A stretch of 38,503 bases of DNA. Origin: a virus. The notes beneath the pieces are model-generated. The model had not been told where the DNA came from and did not search any database. It saw only the letters and a program-made list of their open reading frames with translations. Below are positions 36,941 to 38,503 of the stretch, piece by piece (position 1 is the stretch's first letter; each line of letters starts with the position of its first letter). The translations under genes were made by a program, and so were the position numbers. The stretch covers positions 1-38,503 of the IMG/VR virus record IMGVR_UViG_3300044982_000040; one strand, 5' to 3'.

Positions 36941-37035
36941 CAGAACGGCTCCACTTCGCCGGGCTCGATCGCCTGCGCCGACCATTCGGCCTGCTGGCGG
37001 TCGTAGGCGGCCGTGCGGGCGAGTTCCTTGGTCAT
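36940..37035 (-). CDS. 31-residue protein
   Basis: ATG 37035 overlaps the preceding stop (ATGA), and the TGA overlaps the next ATG (TGATG). The peptide MTKELARTAAYDRQQAEWSAQAIEPGEVEPF is amphipathic and acidic at the end. The double coupling supports translation; function unknown. Confidence 0.5.
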   Translation of the reverse strand: MTKELARTAAYDRQQAEWSAQAIEPGEVEPF

Positions 37036-37364
37036 GTGCTGCTCCTGGTGGTGAGTCCGGCGCGGGTGCGCCATTTCGCGATCTGCACCTGGCCGACACG
37101 GGCGGTGTGGCCGGATCCGGAGGGCCCGAAGTGGCCGAGGATGTCGGCGATGACGGCCTGGAGGTCCTCGCAGTGGCGGTTGGCGTAGTCGAGCTGGAGG
37201 GCGAGATCACCGCGTTCGGCGTCGTCGGCCTTGATGACGGCCTCGGCGCAAGCGTCCAGCGCGTTCTGCGCTACCGGGTCGAGTGCTTCCCACGGCTCGG
37301 TGGGCATGCCGATGGCGGCGGCGTACGCCTCGTAGCCGGCCTGCGCCGGTGACTTCCCGGTCAC
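37032..37364 (-). CDS. hypothetical protein, 110 residues
   Basis: GTG 37364 overlaps the preceding stop (GTGA). The product (MTGKSPAQAGYEAYAAAIGMPTEPWEALDPVAQNALDACAEAVIKADDAERGDLALQLDYANRHCEDLQAVIADILGHFGPSG...) has a helical GYEAY...W..L....Q.ALDA segment common in small actinophage proteins, then a coiled coil and a basic tail. Function unknown. The same frame is open further upstream, but there it overlaps the neighbouring gene. Confidence 0.6.
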   Translation of the reverse strand: MTGKSPAQAGYEAYAAAIGMPTEPWEALDPVAQNALDACAEAVIKADDAERGDLALQLDYANRHCEDLQAVIADILGHFGPSGSGHTARVGQVQIAKWRTRAGLTTRSST

Positions 37365-37597
37365 AGGTCCGCCTCTTCGATTCCGGCGGCCTCGAGCGCG
37401 TCGGCGGCGATCTTGCGGATCTCGGGCCGCCCGAACGGCTCGTCTGGGTTGTCGGCGGCATCGAGGATGTCGAACAGCGCCCGGCGCGTGATGCCGAGCG
37501 CCCGCTTCACCGGATCGGGCACCAGGGCGCCGTCTTCGCGGACGGAAAGCCACGCGCCGGCCGGGTATGCGGCCAACCCGATGAGGGCTTCGTTCAC
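37361..37597 (-). CDS. hypothetical protein; main part of a probably frameshifted gene
   Basis: From GTG 37597 the product is VNEALIGLAAYPAGAWLSVREDGALVPDPVKRALGITRRALFDILDAADNPDEP..., 78 residues. The likely true start is ATG 37700, coupled to the preceding stop (ATGA), which encodes MTKTIIVVESNGRERHYAADEWTPGDNLGLLIA in the -1 frame; skipping one base near 37604 joins the two into LLIA-TVNEALIGLAAYPAGAW, a natural continuation. So the gene is probably 37361-37700 with a frameshift or a base error. Function unknown. Confidence 0.5.
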   Translation of the reverse strand: MNEALIGLAAYPAGAWLSVREDGALVPDPVKRALGITRRALFDILDAADNPDEPFGRPEIRKIAADALEAAGIEEADL

Positions 37598-37696
37598 TGT
37601 TCGCGATGAGGAGTCCCAAGTTGTCGCCTGGTGTCCACTCGTCAGCGGCGTAGTGCCGCTCCCTGCCGTTGCTCTCAACGACGATGATGGTCTTGG

Positions 37697-38032
37697 TCAT
37701 GAATTGCTCCCTACGATTTCGTCGATGTGCTCGCGCTCAGGTCGTTTATCGGTCGCGCCGGGCATTTCGTGGTGGCCGCATTCGCTGTTGTCCCATTCGT
37801 AGACGACGACGTGGCACGTCGGGCAGCGGCGGTGCTGGGCGAGCTGCTTGCGGCGGCTGGGGTGGCACTGGGTGCAGCGGGCGGGCTGGCCGCCGGGTGC
37901 GCCGATGAGGCGGCTGCGGCGGTCGCAGATGCCGCACCAGGGCGGCTTGCCGTCGGCGGCGAGTTCGGCGGCATACGGGCATTCCGATTCGATGTGGCCT
38001 TTCTCGCCGCAGCCGTAGCATGTCGCGGGCAT
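37697..38032 (-). CDS. multi-zinc-motif protein with CCHC zinc knuckle
   Basis: The 111-residue product starts MPATCYGCGEKGHIESECP, a perfect zinc knuckle (CX2CX4HX4C), followed by CGICDRRSRLIG, CTQCHPSRRKQL and CPTCHVVVYEWDNSECGHH, so it can bind three or more zincs. It is the first gene of the long early operon. Zinc knuckles bind single-stranded nucleic acids, and the CX2C ribbons suggest a nucleic-acid role. Start at ATG 38032 is preferred to the upstream open frame because the knuckle begins there. Confidence 0.7.
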   Translation of the reverse strand: MPATCYGCGEKGHIESECPYAAELAADGKPPWCGICDRRSRLIGAPGGQPARCTQCHPSRRKQLAQHRRCPTCHVVVYEWDNSECGHHEMPGATDKRPEREHIDEIVGSNS

Positions 38033-38040
38033 TCTGCTTT

Positions 38041-38130
38041 CCACCGCCAATCTCAAAATCTGAATTGTCGAATTCGCTACTACAGTTCTGTTAGAACGGA
38101 TATATCTATCTCAAATTACGGTGAGCAATT
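38041..38130 (-). promoter_or_regulatory. AT-rich leader with operator-like palindromes
   Basis: Upstream of the zinc-knuckle gene the DNA becomes AT-rich. It contains the 13-bp dyad GTTCTGTTAGAAC (38085-38097) and the repeated GAATT pattern (GAATTGTCGAATTC, 38062-38075). It is probably the promoter and repressor-binding region for the minus-strand operon. No gene seen here. Confidence 0.5.
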
Positions 38131-38153
38131 AATGCACCGTTCGGGGGGTTGGA

Positions 38154-38177
38154 TACGTAGCAGCGAAGCTGCACGTA
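38154..38177. other. hairpin at the edge of the control region
   Basis: TACGT-A-GCAGC-GAA-GCTGC-ACGTA forms a stem of 5+5 bp with one bulged base and a GAA loop. No T-run follows directly, so it is more likely a structural or protein-binding site than a simple terminator. Confidence 0.5.
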
Positions 38178-38194
38178 TAACTGCCTCTGCCTCT

Positions 38195-38245
38195 GCTTGA
38201 TTTTTGCTTGGCGTTTGCTTGAGCAAGTGCTTGAGCGTTTGCTAG
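38195..38245 (+). repeat. helically phased GCTTG repeats, cluster 1
   Basis: GCTTG or GCTAG starts at 38195, 38206, 38217, 38229 and 38241, spaced 11-12 bp, with flanking similarity (TTTGCTTGAGC). Equal spacing near one helical turn is typical of iterons bound by a replication initiator on one DNA face. Confidence 0.7.
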
Positions 38246-38299
38246 ACCCAGATCCCTGTGACCTGCGGCGATCTGTTTTCGGGAGGTCTCAGGGTGCCC

Positions 38300-38308
38300 T
38301 GTGGATAA
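38300..38308 (-). promoter_or_regulatory. DnaA box
   Basis: TTATCCACA on the minus strand is a perfect match to the consensus DnaA box. It lies between the two GCTTG repeat clusters and beside a 40-bp dyad, as expected in a replication origin. Confidence 0.6.
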
Positions 38309-38320
38309 CGCGAAGTATGT

Positions 38321-38360
38321 GACCGTGTGTTAGTGTGGTCGACCACCCTAGAACACGGTC
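38321..38360. promoter_or_regulatory. 40-bp imperfect dyad with GTGGTCGACCAC centre
   Basis: A 12-bp perfect palindrome GTGGTCGACCAC (38335-38346) lies inside outer arms GACCGTGT (38321-38328) and ACACGGTC (38353-38360). The two 20-bp halves match at about 17 positions. It may be an operator, a partition site or part of the origin. Confidence 0.7.
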
Positions 38361-38391
38361 GTTTGTGCCATCCCGTGACCTTGTGCGTCCG

Positions 38392-38463
38392 CAAGCACTT
38401 GCTAAGCACTTGCTTGACCGCTTGCCTGAGCACCTGCTTGAGCATTTGCTTTCCGTTTGCTTC
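38392..38463 (+). repeat. helically phased GCTTG repeats, cluster 2
   Basis: GCTTG-like pentamers start at 38401, 38412, 38424, 38435, 38448 and 38459 (11-13 bp apart), continuing the motif of cluster 1. Most of the cluster also codes for the end of the partial minus-strand gene, where it is read as an Ala/Gln/Ser/Gly tail. Confidence 0.65.
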
Positions 38464-38503
38464 CCCCCTTGCGGCCAGCCTCGGCGCGCTTCAGCGACAG
38501 CTC
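38402..38503 (-). CDS. C-terminal end of a minus-strand gene (partial)
   Basis: The frame entering from the right end reads ELSLKRAEAGRKGG, then a basic SKRKANAQ stretch and an Ala/Gln/Ser/Gly-rich tail, ending at TAG 38404-38402. The AGRKGG basic motif suggests a DNA-binding or helicase-like C-terminus. Its tail is encoded by the phased repeats. The rest lies outside the window. Confidence 0.5.
   Translation of the reverse strand, partial: ELSLKRAEAGRKGGSKRKANAQAGAQASGQASA

Overview
The window is high-GC DNA with dense, nearly all-coding layout, frequent GTG starts and 1-4 bp overlaps between genes, as expected for a phage, prophage or phage-plasmid of an actinobacterium (Streptomyces-like or a relative). 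It encodes a long-tailed siphovirus with an HK97-type head. No integrase, tRNA or attachment site is visible, and genes are cut at both ends, so whether it is integrated, linear or circular cannot be decided from this sequence.

Left end, plus strand (1-3556): a short plasmid-type transfer module with a DUF2637-like membrane protein, an FtsK/TraB-like DNA translocase, a Cys-rich basic protein and a membrane-anchored zinc protein. Minus strand 3553-27947, read right to left, is the virion and lysis operon: small protein, HK97 portal, ClpP-type protease fused to a DnaJ-type zinc domain, two different HK97-type capsid proteins, head-tail connector genes (with a 560-residue DUF4082-like protein among them), tail terminator, two tail-tube proteins, frameshifted tail assembly chaperones, tape measure, pectate-lyase-type tail spike, large minor tail protein, small membrane proteins including a holin candidate, and a GH25-type endolysin. 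The large terminase (28100-29623) stands alone on the plus strand; a probable small terminase and an HNH endonuclease lie beyond it on the minus strand.

The right third (30170-38032) is one long minus-strand operon of mostly small hypothetical genes, with a DNA methyltransferase and an IS110-related protein. The right end (38057-38503) holds an AT-richer non-coding region with helically phased GCTTG repeats, a consensus DnaA box and a 40-bp dyad; it looks like an origin or control region. Together with the transfer genes it suggests a phage-plasmid.

The most remarkable element is at 33917-34278. Six tandem hairpins have perfect 10-13 bp arms whose sequence differs from unit to unit. Five have loops of exactly 30 nt, and the sixth has 34. 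Each loop, read on the minus strand, consists of two different 9-nt segments flanking a conserved 9-nt core (CGRYRCCCA-like). The array lies at the 5' end of a gene whose product keeps the C-terminal helix-hairpin-helix part of IS110 recombinases but lacks the N-terminal RuvC-like nuclease domain and apparently the catalytic serine. This looks like a dual-guide RNA array plus its RNA-binding partner, comparable in logic to IS110 bridge RNAs and TIGR-Tas arrays.
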